Source: JBBQWZ01 sp038210135
Lineage (GTDB): Bacteria; Acidobacteriota; Terriglobia; Bryobacterales; Bryobacteraceae
Assembly: GCA_038210135.1 (NCBI GenBank)
Contig: JBBQWZ010000041.1
Span: 1-64,000, forward strand
Reading direction: 5' to 3'
DNA length: 64,000 nucleotides
Shown: positions 44,995 through 53,719 of the stretch, piece after piece
Position numbering within the stretch: the first letter of the stretch is position 1
Layout of the letters: every line of letters starts with the position of its first letter
The notes under the pieces: model-generated
What the model was told of the DNA's origin: nothing
The model's input: the letters and a program-made list of their open reading frames with translations, nothing else
The model's database searches: none
Translations under genes and position numbers: made by a program

Positions 44995-47838
44995 ATGCGC
45001 ATGCTCGTTTTTGCCGCTTTCAGTGTCTTCCTGCTCGGGTTTGAAAGCACTCCGGTTCTCTTCGCCCAGCCGAAGGCAGCGGCGGCCACTAAGATTACGA
45101 CGCCGAAGGAGCAATTTGGTTCCAATCTCGGCGACGACTACTTTCTCGCGACCTATACGCAACTGGGCGATTACTGGCAGAAACTGGCGAAGGAAAGCGA
45201 CCGGATGAAGCTGGTCGAGATCGGCAAGTCCGAGGAAGGGCGTCCGCAGTGGATGGCGGTCGTCACGACGCCCGAAAATCACAAAAAGCTTGGCCGGTAC
45301 AAAGAGATCGCTCGAAAGTTGGCACTGGCCGAAGGCCTTTCCGATGAGGAAGCAAAGAAGCTTGCCGCCGAAGGCAAGGCCGTGGTTTGGATCGACGGCG
45401 GCTTGCACGCGAGCGAAGTACTGGGCGCGCAGCAGTTGATGGAGACGCTGTATACGTTCCTGAGCCGGACGGATCCGGAGACCATGCGAATCCTGGACTC
45501 GACCATTATTTTATTCGTGCAGGCGAATCCGGACGGGCAGGAGATGGTGACGACCAGCTACATGTCGCAGAAAGATCCGACCAAGCGCGTGTACGTTCCG
45601 ACGCGGCTGTATCAGAAGTATATCGGCCACGACAACAATCGCGATTTCTACATGTCCACGCAAGCGGAGACGGTGAACATGAACCGGCAGCTGTATCACG
45701 AATGGTTTCCGCAGATCATGTACAACCATCACCAGACGGGTCCGCTGGGAACGGTGTTGTTTGTGCCGCCGTTTCGCGATCCGGCGAGCTATTGGTTCGA
45801 TCCGCTGGTGATGATCGGAATTGATCAAGTGGGTTCGGCGATTCAATCCCGCTTCCTGGTGGAAGGCAAGCCGGGCGCGACGTCGCGCGGTGGATCCAGT
45901 TATTCGGTTTGGTATAACGGTGGCCTCCGCACGACCACGGATTTCCACAACATGATTGGGATTTTGACGGAGACGATCGGGAATCCGACGCCAATGGAGA
46001 TTCCGTTCGTGCCGGAGCGGCAGATTTCGAGCGAGATTCTGCGGTCTCCCGTGTCTCCGCAAAAATGGCATTTCCGCCAGTCGATCGAGTATTCGCTGAC
46101 GGCGAATTACGCGGTGCTGGATCTGGCTTCGCGGACCAAGGATCAGTTGCTGTTCAACATGTACCGCATGGGCAGGAATTCGATCGACCGTGGCAGCAAG
46201 GACAACTGGACGATTACGCCGTCGAAGATGGCGAAGGTCGAAGAATTGGTGGCGAAGGATCGTGCGGCAGAAGGCACGGGGCGCGGCGGCAGCGGCGCGG
46301 CATTGACTGGGCCACCGTCATTGAATGCGGATGCGGCCGACGTGTTTGGACGCGGGCAGCGTGGCGTCGATCTGAAATATTGGGCGATGCTGCATACGCC
46401 TGAGGCTCGGGATCCGCGCGGGTTTATTCTGCCGGCGAATCAGCCGGACTTTCTGACTGCGACGAAGTTTGTCAACACGCTGATCAAGACCGGCATCACC
46501 ATCCATCGCGCGACGGCGGACTTCACGGTGGCGGGAAAAAGTTATCCGGCGGGGTCGTACGTAGTGAAAGCGGCGCAGGCGTTCCGTCCGCACTTGATGG
46601 ACCTGTTCGAACCGCAGGATCATCCGAACGATTTCGCGTATCCGGGCGGTCCGCCGCGTCCGCCGTATGACAATGCGGGCTGGACGCTGACGTATCAGAT
46701 GGCGGTGAAGTTCGATCGCATTCTCGACGACTTCAGCGGTCCGTTCGAGAAGATCGAAGGCTTCGCGAAGGTTCCGATAGGCGGCGTGAAGGGGTCCGGG
46801 GCGGGCTATTTGCTGAGCCATCGCGTCAATGATTCGTTCGTGGCGGTCAACCGGTTATTGAAGGCCGGTGAGGAAGTGTACTGGCTGAAGAAGCCGGTCA
46901 ATTCTGGAATGACAGCGGGCGAATACGGCACGATGTTCATTCCCTCGAAGGCTTCTACGAAGGCTATTTTGGACAAGCTGGCGACGGACAAAGGCCTGAC
47001 GTTCGAAGCGGTGTCCGCGAAGCCGGACGTCGAGATGATCAAGCTGAAGCCAGTGCGAATCGGCCTGTGGGATGAGGTCGGCGGGTCGATGCCTTCCGGT
47101 TGGACGCGTTGGATTTTCGAGCAGTTCGAATTTCCGTACGAGGTGGTGTACCCGCCGACGCTTGACGCGGGCGATCTGCGCGGCAAGTTCGACGTGCTGA
47201 TCTTTGTGACGGGCGGAATCCCGGACGGCCAGCGCGGCGGGTTCGGCGAAGGCGGCGGCGGACGCGGCTCGAGCGGTCCGTTGCCCGAGGAATGGCAGCC
47301 TCGCGCGGGCAGGGTCTCGGTGGATAAGACAGTTCCGCAGTTGAGGAAATTCCTCGAAACGGGCGGTGCGATCTTGACCGTCGGAACTTCGACCTCTCTC
47401 GCCCGGCAGCTCGGGCTGCCGGTCTACGACGCGCTGGTCGAGCGGACAGCGACCGGCACGGAGCGGCATCTGCCGCGCGAGAAATTCTATGTGCCGGGTT
47501 CGGTGATGCGGGTGGCGGTGGACAACTCCAGTCCGCTGGCGTGGGGCATGGAAAAGGATGCGGATGTATTCTTCAACAACTCGCCGGTATTCAAGCTGGG
47601 TCCGGATTCGCAATTGAAGAAGATTGCGCCGGTCGCGTGGTTCGATTCGCCGAAGTCGCTGCGCAGCGGCTGGGCGTGGGGCCAGCAGTATCTGGATGGT
47701 GGCGTGGCCGTGGCGGAGGCGAGTGTCGGGGAAGGGAAGCTGTTCCTGTTCGGACCGGAAGTGACGAACCGCGCGCAACCGCACGGCACGTTCAAGCTGT
47801 TCTTCAACGCGATCTATTACGGAGCGGCCGGCAAGTAA
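44995..47838 (+). CDS. M14 family zinc carboxypeptidase, exported
   Basis: A 947-residue protein. The signal peptide is followed by YFLATYTQLGDYWQKLAKES and a peptidase M14 domain with GGLHASEVLGAQQLMETLY (zinc His and Glu of HxxE), QANPDGQEMVTTSYMSQ, GHDNNRDFYMSTQAET and YNHHQTGPLGT (third zinc ligand). The long C-terminal region includes RIGLWDEVGGSMPSGWTRWI and a Rossmann-like segment (LDAGDLRGKFDVLIFVTGGI) typical of the large M14 forms found in Acidobacteria. It probably removes C-terminal residues from peptides in the periplasm. Confidence 0.92.
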   Translation: MRMLVFAAFSVFLLGFESTPVLFAQPKAAAATKITTPKEQFGSNLGDDYFLATYTQLGDYWQKLAKESDRMKLVEIGKSEEGRPQWMAVVTTPENHKKLGRYKEIARKLALAEGLSDEEAKKLAAEGKAVVWIDGGLHASEVLGAQQLMETLYTFLSRTDPETMRILDSTIILFVQANPDGQEMVTTSYMSQKDPTKRVYVPTRLYQKYIGHDNNRDFYMSTQAETVNMNRQLYHEWFPQIMYNHHQTGPLGTVLFVPPFRDPASYWFDPLVMIGIDQVGSAIQSRFLVEGKPGATSRGGSSYSVWYNGGLRTTTDFHNMIGILTETIGNPTPMEIPFVPERQISSEILRSPVSPQKWHFRQSIEYSLTANYAVLDLASRTKDQLLFNMYRMGRNSIDRGSKDNWTITPSKMAKVEELVAKDRAAEGTGRGGSGAALTGPPSLNADAADVFGRGQRGVDLKYWAMLHTPEARDPRGFILPANQPDFLTATKFVNTLIKTGITIHRATADFTVAGKSYPAGSYVVKAAQAFRPHLMDLFEPQDHPNDFAYPGGPPRPPYDNAGWTLTYQMAVKFDRILDDFSGPFEKIEGFAKVPIGGVKGSGAGYLLSHRVNDSFVAVNRLLKAGEEVYWLKKPVNSGMTAGEYGTMFIPSKASTKAILDKLATDKGLTFEAVSAKPDVEMIKLKPVRIGLWDEVGGSMPSGWTRWIFEQFEFPYEVVYPPTLDAGDLRGKFDVLIFVTGGIPDGQRGGFGEGGGGRGSSGPLPEEWQPRAGRVSVDKTVPQLRKFLETGGAILTVGTSTSLARQLGLPVYDALVERTATGTERHLPREKFYVPGSVMRVAVDNSSPLAWGMEKDADVFFNNSPVFKLGPDSQLKKIAPVAWFDSPKSLRSGWAWGQQYLDGGVAVAEASVGEGKLFLFGPEVTNRAQPHGTFKLFFNAIYYGAAGK

Positions 47839-47851
47839 CGCAACAGCAAGA

Positions 47852-47874
47852 ACCCCGCCTTCGAAGGGTGGGGT
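47852..47874. terminator. Hairpin between convergent genes, bidirectional terminator
   Basis: accccgcctt pairs with aagggtggggt (two G-U pairs) in the 63-base gap between the M14 and CpaE-like genes. Confidence 0.65.
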
Positions 47875-47901
47875 CTGTTCCATTCTCTAAATGCGGTTTG
47901 G

Positions 47902-49104
47902 CTAGCGGGCCTTTTTGGTTTCGGCCATCTTATAGTTTGGCGACAGCGAGAAAAATTCGATGAATTTCTTCTTGTTATCGACGGCGACCGGCTGCTTGCG
48001 CTCGGTCATCGACTGGGCCAATTTGGCGTATTGACGGCCGAGTTCGCTCGCCGTATCGACGAACGTGCCGTGAGTCAGCGCGCGATTCACGCCGTGATAA
48101 TCGTTCGGGAAGGTCATGCTGACCGGCAGGCCGAGTAGATTCTCGATCTGCTCCGTCGTGATCATAGGCCGCTTCTGGCAGCGGTTCAGGAGGACGCAAA
48201 CTCGCTCTCCGAGATCGAGGCCTTTCAGGTAGTGATACTTTTCCCGCGCCAGGTGCAGCGAAGGGATTTCCGGCGTGCAGACCAGGAAGATCTTCCTGGA
48301 TTCCTGCATGATCTCGATCGAATAGCGCTCGAGGTTGCCCGAGAGATCGAAGAACAGCGCGGAATAGTTCCGCCGCATGAACTCGATCAGATTCCGGATC
48401 TGCGCGCCTTCAATCCGGACACTGGGGTTCAATTTTCCGGCATGCAGAACGTCCAGACGATCGAAGTGCGTAACCAGATCGGGCCACAGGCCTTCATCCA
48501 TGTCCGAGGAGCGTTCCGCTGCGTCGGTCACGCAATAGGAATTGTCGAGCTTCAACATGAAGCGCAACATTCCAGAGTTCAGATCGAAATCCGACAGGAG
48601 TACGTTCTGATCGGGCAGTTTGCCGAATGCAGAGGCGGTGTTGGTGGCGATCGTCGAGGTACCAACGCCTGCTTTCGAGGGCAGGAACGAATAGATCTGA
48701 TCGGTGTTCTGCTGTTTCGCGGGCCGCTTTTCGAGTAGCTGATTGACGCGAGCGAGCGCTTCCGACACAGCCTGTTTCGAGAAGGGCATGGACAGAAACT
48801 CGCGGATGCCGATCCGCATCGTGTCGAGCAGCATTTGCGGATCGCACGACCGGTTGATGGCAACCAGTTGCACGCCGGGAACTTCCTGTTCGATGAACCG
48901 TGCGACTTCGGTAGCGCGTTCAATTGAATCGACGTTCAGGAACACGATGTCCGGGGCGTGCGCCCGCAGTATCCTGGTCAGCTCAACGGCCGCGGGATAC
49001 TGCTCAAGGATCCGGCAGCTAGTCGCAAACCCAAGCTCATCGAGGGCGCGCTTTAACCGCTGGGCAACATCGGCGTCGGGCGAAATGATAATACTGCGGC
49101 GCAT
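47902..49104 (-). CDS. CpaE/TadZ-like pilus-assembly ATPase with receiver-like N-terminal domain
   Basis: A 400-residue protein. Residues 1-125 form a receiver-like fold (IIISPDADVAQRLKRALDEL, PDIVFLNVD, VAINRSCDPQMLLDTMRIGI, REFLSMPF). A MinD/ParA ATPase follows, with the deviant Walker A SKAGVGTSTIATN (about residues 142-154), the Walker A' region LLSDFDLNSGMLRFMLKL and NRCQKRPMITTEQIENLLGL. This is the CpaE/TadZ arrangement, used to localise the tight-adherence pilus machinery. No other tad genes are adjacent. The typical phosphoacceptor position reads as Asn (FLNVD), so phosphorylation is uncertain. Confidence 0.87.
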   Translation of the reverse strand: MRRSIIISPDADVAQRLKRALDELGFATSCRILEQYPAAVELTRILRAHAPDIVFLNVDSIERATEVARFIEQEVPGVQLVAINRSCDPQMLLDTMRIGIREFLSMPFSKQAVSEALARVNQLLEKRPAKQQNTDQIYSFLPSKAGVGTSTIATNTASAFGKLPDQNVLLSDFDLNSGMLRFMLKLDNSYCVTDAAERSSDMDEGLWPDLVTHFDRLDVLHAGKLNPSVRIEGAQIRNLIEFMRRNYSALFFDLSGNLERYSIEIMQESRKIFLVCTPEIPSLHLAREKYHYLKGLDLGERVCVLLNRCQKRPMITTEQIENLLGLPVSMTFPNDYHGVNRALTHGTFVDTASELGRQYAKLAQSMTERKQPVAVDNKKKFIEFFSLSPNYKMAETKKAR

Positions 49105-49226
49105 ACTCAGAACTCTCTTCAGCCTAAATTACATATCGGAAGGCTACAACTGATCCTGAACCTTAGTACGGCTCGGGATCTCCCTTAGAAGAGTTCTGGT
49201 ACGTTCTATTCTTTTCCGCAAAACCT

Positions 49227-49254
49227 AAGGGGCCAGTTGCGAAGCCGACCCCTT
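49227..49254 (-). terminator. Possible terminator of mscL
   Basis: aagggg and cccctt arms lie just beyond the mscL stop, and the minus strand continues aggtttt. The short arms make this moderate. Confidence 0.5.
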
Positions 49255-49262
49255 TCGCGCGA

Positions 49263-49688
49263 CTAAATGGTGGACGTGCAGAGTGGGCAGCGCTTCGCTT
49301 TGATCGGAATCGCACTGGTGCATTCCGGGCAATCCTTGGTGACCACTTCGGCAACCACGGGCTTTTGGAAGCGGTTGATCTGCTTGACGATCAGGAAGAT
49401 CACTAACGCGATAATAATGAACTCGATCGCCGTGTTAATAAACGATCCGTAAGCCAGGACAGCCGCTTTGTCGGCCTTCGCCGCGGCGAGGTTGGGATAG
49501 TCTTTGCCGTTCAGAGCCACGAACATGCCACCGAAATCGACCTTGCCCAGTGCCAGCGAAATGACCGGCATCAGGATGTCGTTGACCATCGAAGCCACAA
49601 TCTTGCCGAAGGCTGCGCCGATGATCACGCCAATCGCGAGGTCCAGCACGTTTCCCCGCATGATGAACTTCTTGAATTCCCCAAACAT
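49263..49688 (-). CDS. mscL: Large-conductance mechanosensitive channel with C-terminal zinc ribbon
   Basis: A 141-residue MscL. The N-terminal part has FKKFIMRGNVLDLAIGVIIG (TM1, with the conserved gate region) and GAAFGKIVASMVNDILMPVI. TM2 is FINTAIEFIIIALVIFLIVK. The normal C-terminal helical bundle is replaced by a short basic link and two CxxC pairs, CPECTSAIPIKAKRCPLCTS. The channel opens under membrane tension to release solutes after osmotic downshock. The zinc-ribbon tail is uncommon outside some lineages and could tune gating. Confidence 0.94.
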   Translation of the reverse strand: MFGEFKKFIMRGNVLDLAIGVIIGAAFGKIVASMVNDILMPVISLALGKVDFGGMFVALNGKDYPNLAAAKADKAAVLAYGSFINTAIEFIIIALVIFLIVKQINRFQKPVVAEVVTKDCPECTSAIPIKAKRCPLCTSTI

Positions 49689-49853
49689 GTTGTTTCTCCT
49701 TTTTTGATCAGACCGGGCACTCTGTCCTTAAACTAGCAGCGGAGTAGTCCTATTTCCCGGACCACTTAGTCTACACGTCGGCTGCCCTAGGTGTGTCCAC
49801 GGGTTTGCGATCCAAAAAGATTCTTTTCGGGAAGACGCGGTTAGAATGAAGGT

Positions 49854-50201
49854 ATGTCTAGCGGCGCGAAACCCGGCCTGCCGGTTCCTGGTGGTCCATC
49901 CGATGCGGTGATTACGATCCTGTGCCCATGTTGCGATGCGGAACTGGTGATCGACCCCGTGATTCCGGCGGTGATTCGGCACAAGGAGGCGGACAAGCCC
50001 AAGACCTTCTCGGACTTTGAAGCCGCCGCTGCCCGTCAGCAGACCGAGGCCGAACGGCGCGAGGAACTGTTCAGGAAATCGGTGGCGGAGACCAAGAATC
50101 GCGAAACCGTGTTGGGCAGAAAATTTGAGGAGTTATTAAAGCAAGCCAAGTCGGAACCGGCGGATGAAGCTCCGCCCAAGCGTCCATTTGACTTTGACTA
50201 A
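49854..50201 (+). CDS. Small protein with N-terminal zinc-ribbon-like CPCC motif
   Basis: A 115-residue soluble protein. LCPCCDAELVIDPVIPAVIR near the start resembles one half of a zinc ribbon. A charged helix follows (RQQTEAERREELFRKSVAET), then a Pro-rich end (PPKRPFDFD). Not assigned to a known family; the layout recalls small conserved acidobacterial proteins. The ATG at 49854 stands about 165 bases from the divergent mscL start. Confidence 0.65.
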   Translation: MSSGAKPGLPVPGGPSDAVITILCPCCDAELVIDPVIPAVIRHKEADKPKTFSDFEAAAARQQTEAERREELFRKSVAETKNRETVLGRKFEELLKQAKSEPADEAPPKRPFDFD

Positions 50202-50257
50202 GATGCCCGAGAATCGGAGGAGTCTCAAGAGCGGCGCGGACAGTTACCCGAAGGAAA

Positions 50258-50389
50258 CTATTTGCGCGCGCCAGCCTTGGGGCTCTTCAACTTCGTCTGG
50301 CGGCGTTTGTGGGCCTTGCGTTTCGGTTTCGTGATGAGAAACGTTCCGCTGCCCATGTAGTCTGCTTTATAGAGTTTATCGTCAGCCAT
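50258..50389 (-). CDS. Very small basic protein (43 residues)
   Basis: Reads MADDKLYKADYMGSGTFLIT followed by a highly basic tail, KPKRKAHKRRQTKLKSPKAG ending ARK. A clean start and stop, a gene-like hydrophobic N-terminal part and the Lys/Arg-rich end suggest a real nucleic-acid-binding or ribosome-associated protein. It is divergent from the metallopeptidase, whose start lies 36 bases away. No family is recognised. Confidence 0.55.
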   Translation of the reverse strand: MADDKLYKADYMGSGTFLITKPKRKAHKRRQTKLKSPKAGARK

Positions 50390-50425
50390 ATTGAGGAACT
50401 TTTAGTGTATCGCAGTCTAACAGGC

Positions 50426-51715
50426 ATGCGCAAAATTTCGACCCTTAGCCGAGTCCTCCTGGCAGCCGCCTTGGCCGCGTGGCTGGCCGTTCCGGCGGCC
50501 GCCACTGAACAACTGGCGCTATTCGGGGAAATCGACGGAATCCTGAAATCGCTCTCCGAGATTACCGGCTGGAAGGTGAAGCGGCACGTCCGCGCCGGCG
50601 TCCTGACGCGCGAGCAATTCCGCAAAGAAGTGGAGATGCGGATCAAGAAGAACGTGAAGCCGGAGGAGGTCCGCGTCGAGTCGCTGACGCTGCGGATGTT
50701 CGGTTTCGTCCCCGAATCCTACAATTTGGTGCAGAACACGGTGGATTTGCTGAGCGAGCAAACGGCGGCGTATTACGACTATGACCGCAAGAGACTGTTC
50801 CTGCTGGATGCCGCGGGCCGCGACGCCGATGTGGACGAGGATCGGATTGCGCTGGTTCATGAATTAGCGCACGCGCTGGCGGATCAGCATTTCTCGCTGC
50901 GGAAATATACGCACAAGGGCGCTCCGAGCGATGACGCTTCCTCGGCGCGGCAGGCGGTGATGGAGGGGCAGGCGACGTGGCTGATGTGGGCCTGGTCCGC
51001 GAAGCGAGCGGGGGGCAAAGGCGAAGTTTCGCCGGCGATCCTGGCGGCGAATACGGATTTCTTCCGCGGAACCGGCGCGGATAGCAAAGCGGCAGCGGAC
51101 AGCAAGAACGACAAAGACGCCAGCGAACTCGCCAAGAACAAGGTTTTCGAGGAAACCCCGCTGTACATTCGCGAATCGCTGGTTTTCCCCTACGTCGAAG
51201 GCCTGAAGTTTCAGGAGGCGGTTTACCGGCGTCTGGGCCAGGAGGCGTTCACGGCGGTTTTTGCGCTGCCGCCTACGAGCACGCAGCAGATCCTGCACGC
51301 GAACATTTATTTTGACCGTCGCGGACCCGCGACGCCGGTTCCGCCCGCTCCGCCCAAAACGCATCGGCTGTTGGGCGATGGAACGGTCGGCGAATTGGAT
51401 CTCGCGCTGTTGCTTCGCCAGCATGCCGGCGAGGAGACCGCGAGGAACCTGTCGCCGGGTTTGCGCGGCGGCTCGTTCCTGCTGTCTGAAACCAAAACGG
51501 ACAAGAAGCCGCTGCTGACCTTTGTGACCGAATGGGACACCGCCGATACGGCGCGAAAGTTCTTCGAGGCGTATCCCGCTGTGCTCCGCAGCAAGTGGAA
51601 AAAGCTGGAAACGAAGGAGTCCACCGCGTCGCTTGTAAGGGGCGAGGGAGATTTCGGTCCGTTCGAACTGCGCCTTGAGGGCACCCGCGTCGTTTCCTTA
51701 GAAGGCGCACGATAA
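50426..51715 (+). CDS. Exported HELAH metallopeptidase-like protein
   Basis: A 429-residue protein. The ATG at 50426 opens a signal peptide (VLLAAALAAWLAVPAAATEQ). LVHELAHALADQHF gives a zinc motif at His145-Glu146-His149, and a downstream EGQATWLMWAW offers the third ligand Glu in a gluzincin-like layout. The rest is mostly helical, with a C-terminal beta segment. It is related to uncharacterised acidobacterial proteins; a peptidase role is inferred from the motif only. Confidence 0.75.
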   Translation: MRKISTLSRVLLAAALAAWLAVPAAATEQLALFGEIDGILKSLSEITGWKVKRHVRAGVLTREQFRKEVEMRIKKNVKPEEVRVESLTLRMFGFVPESYNLVQNTVDLLSEQTAAYYDYDRKRLFLLDAAGRDADVDEDRIALVHELAHALADQHFSLRKYTHKGAPSDDASSARQAVMEGQATWLMWAWSAKRAGGKGEVSPAILAANTDFFRGTGADSKAAADSKNDKDASELAKNKVFEETPLYIRESLVFPYVEGLKFQEAVYRRLGQEAFTAVFALPPTSTQQILHANIYFDRRGPATPVPPAPPKTHRLLGDGTVGELDLALLLRQHAGEETARNLSPGLRGGSFLLSETKTDKKPLLTFVTEWDTADTARKFFEAYPAVLRSKWKKLETKESTASLVRGEGDFGPFELRLEGTRVVSLEGAR

Positions 51716-51963
51716 ACGGATTCCGGATGGTAGCCTTGCCGATTCCCGTTTCCTTCGCGTTTGTTCCCGAAAGCCACGGCGATTGTGGCGGAAAGTCCTG
51801 CACCGCGGCGATAGCGTTTCTAACGAATCTACGCTTTGGCCCAATGGCGGTCGGAGTGCAGGTCAAAAGACTTCGCGTCCAGCCTGTTCAGCGCCGCGCT
51901 GCATGGCCGAGCCTCGTGACTTTTCCCAATCCCTAATTAATTTCTGATGAAAGTACTCACCGC

Positions 51964-53697
51964 ATGAAGAATATTTCCATTCAAACAATTTCGTGTCTTC
52001 TTGTCTTCGCCGGCCTGCTGCCCGGTGCGGCCAAACTCCGCCTCGCATCGACCACGGTCGGTCCGGTCTCGATCGCCCAAGGTCAGAGTGGCGGCGTACA
52101 GGTTGTCGAAGCGTCGAATTTCGGAGATTCTTCGTTAAGCCTGACCGCCAGCGCGAATGTGACGTGGCTGTCGCCGAACGTAGGCGCGCAGCACCCCTGC
52201 ACCTTTAACGGAACCTGCTCGCCTGTGAACATCCGCCTCGATACGGCCAGCCTCGCGAAGGGCTCGTTCACCGGCATCGTTACTGTCGCCGATCCGAACG
52301 CGATCGACGCGCCGCAGACCATCGTCGTCACGGTGCAGATCGGCGGCGGCGTGCCGGATAAAGTCGAGCTCTACGTTCCGAATAACGGCCGCGCGGTCAC
52401 GCAGAGCTTTCAGACCAACGCGCGCGTGACAGCCAACGTGACTGCGCCCGGGACCGGTCCGAAGCTTTCGCTTTCGATGGCGGCCGCCGGGAGTTACGAT
52501 TTCGCGTTCTCCTATACAATCCAAACCAGCGCGCCGGCTGGAACGCAGGAACAGGATTACACTGGCTCGATCAATGTGAACGGTTCGACCTTTGCGCCGG
52601 ATAACAAGACAGTGCCGGTCACGCTTCACGTGACTTCGAAGCCGATTGTCTCGACCTTTCCCACTACGATTTCGATCCGCACCGCGCAGGGAACCACCAG
52701 GGTGGACAAATGGCTGATCCTGTCGAACACCGGGGTGAATGCGCTCGCGATTACGGGAGTCACGGTGTCGGGCGTGACTGGGGGAACCTGGCTTAGCGCT
52801 AAAGTGACGAACGGCATCATCGTCGCGACGGCGGATCCCACGGGTCTGGCTCCGGGCAACTACACGGGAAAGCTGACCGTCGCCAGCAACGCCGCCAATC
52901 CCGTGAGCGCGGATGTCCAACTGGAAATCGTCGCGGTGAAAGGCCCGACGGTTTTAACTGGCGGCGTCATCGACAACGCGGCCGGCGAATCGACGCTGGC
53001 GCTGGGCGGCATCGTCTCGATTTACGGCGAGCAATTGACGGCCGGCGATCCGGTGCAGGAAACCCAATTGCCGCTGAAGACGACACTCGGAGGCACACGC
53101 GTGTTTCTCAATGACGTCGCGATTCCGGTGTACACGGTGGCTGGTTCGCACGTTGTGAATACGACGGGGCAGATCAACGCCGTCATTCCTTACGAAGCGC
53201 AAGTCGGCGACGGCGTGCTGCGCGTCGAGCGCGACGGCGTTCGCGGCAACAGCGTCTCGGTGAAAATCGCGCGGGTGGTGCCGCGCATCCTCAAGCTCGG
53301 AATCGGCAACTACGGCATCATCATCAACCAGGACGGCAGCTATCCGATTCCTGAAACGGCGGGGATCTTCAGCCATCCCGCGACGGCTGGCGATGCGCTC
53401 GTGATTTATGCGCTCGGCTTCGGGCCGACGGTGCCACCGGTGCAGACCGGCGTAGCCGCTCCGGGGCAGGAACCGCTGGCGCGCGTGCCCGGCAATTTCA
53501 AGGTGTACTTCGGCGGCAGCGGTCTCGCGAATCCGCCCGTCACGGAGCCGCTGTACGTCGGTCTGGCGCCGGGCTTCGTCGGCCTGTACCAGATCAACGT
53601 GGTGGTTCCGGCGAGCGCACCCAAAGGGCCTGACATCTCGGTGTATCTATCCAACGACATCGTGATCAGCAATCGCGCCAGCATAGCGATTCAGTAA
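51964..53697 (+). CDS. Secreted protein with BACON-like repeats and TIGR03437 C-terminal domain
   Basis: A 577-residue protein. A signal peptide (QTISCLLVFAGLLPGAAK) is followed by beta-sandwich repeats of about 90 residues (SANVTWLSPNVGAQ, LAKGSFTGIVTVADPNAIDA; VTGGTWLSAKVTNGIIV, LAPGNYTGKLTVASNAANPV), then the Solibacter-type C-terminal domain. That domain has LGGIVSIYGEQLTAGDP, TTGQINAVIPYEAQVGDG, INQDGSYPIPE and GLYQINVVVPASAPKG. These match TIGR03437, named for Solibacter, and strongly suggest the lineage. The role is surface or extracellular; no enzyme motif is present. Confidence 0.9.
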   Translation: MKNISIQTISCLLVFAGLLPGAAKLRLASTTVGPVSIAQGQSGGVQVVEASNFGDSSLSLTASANVTWLSPNVGAQHPCTFNGTCSPVNIRLDTASLAKGSFTGIVTVADPNAIDAPQTIVVTVQIGGGVPDKVELYVPNNGRAVTQSFQTNARVTANVTAPGTGPKLSLSMAAAGSYDFAFSYTIQTSAPAGTQEQDYTGSINVNGSTFAPDNKTVPVTLHVTSKPIVSTFPTTISIRTAQGTTRVDKWLILSNTGVNALAITGVTVSGVTGGTWLSAKVTNGIIVATADPTGLAPGNYTGKLTVASNAANPVSADVQLEIVAVKGPTVLTGGVIDNAAGESTLALGGIVSIYGEQLTAGDPVQETQLPLKTTLGGTRVFLNDVAIPVYTVAGSHVVNTTGQINAVIPYEAQVGDGVLRVERDGVRGNSVSVKIARVVPRILKLGIGNYGIIINQDGSYPIPETAGIFSHPATAGDALVIYALGFGPTVPPVQTGVAAPGQEPLARVPGNFKVYFGGSGLANPPVTEPLYVGLAPGFVGLYQINVVVPASAPKGPDISVYLSNDIVISNRASIAIQ

Positions 53698-53719
53698 CCG
53701 CATCAGGTACATTGGAGCC

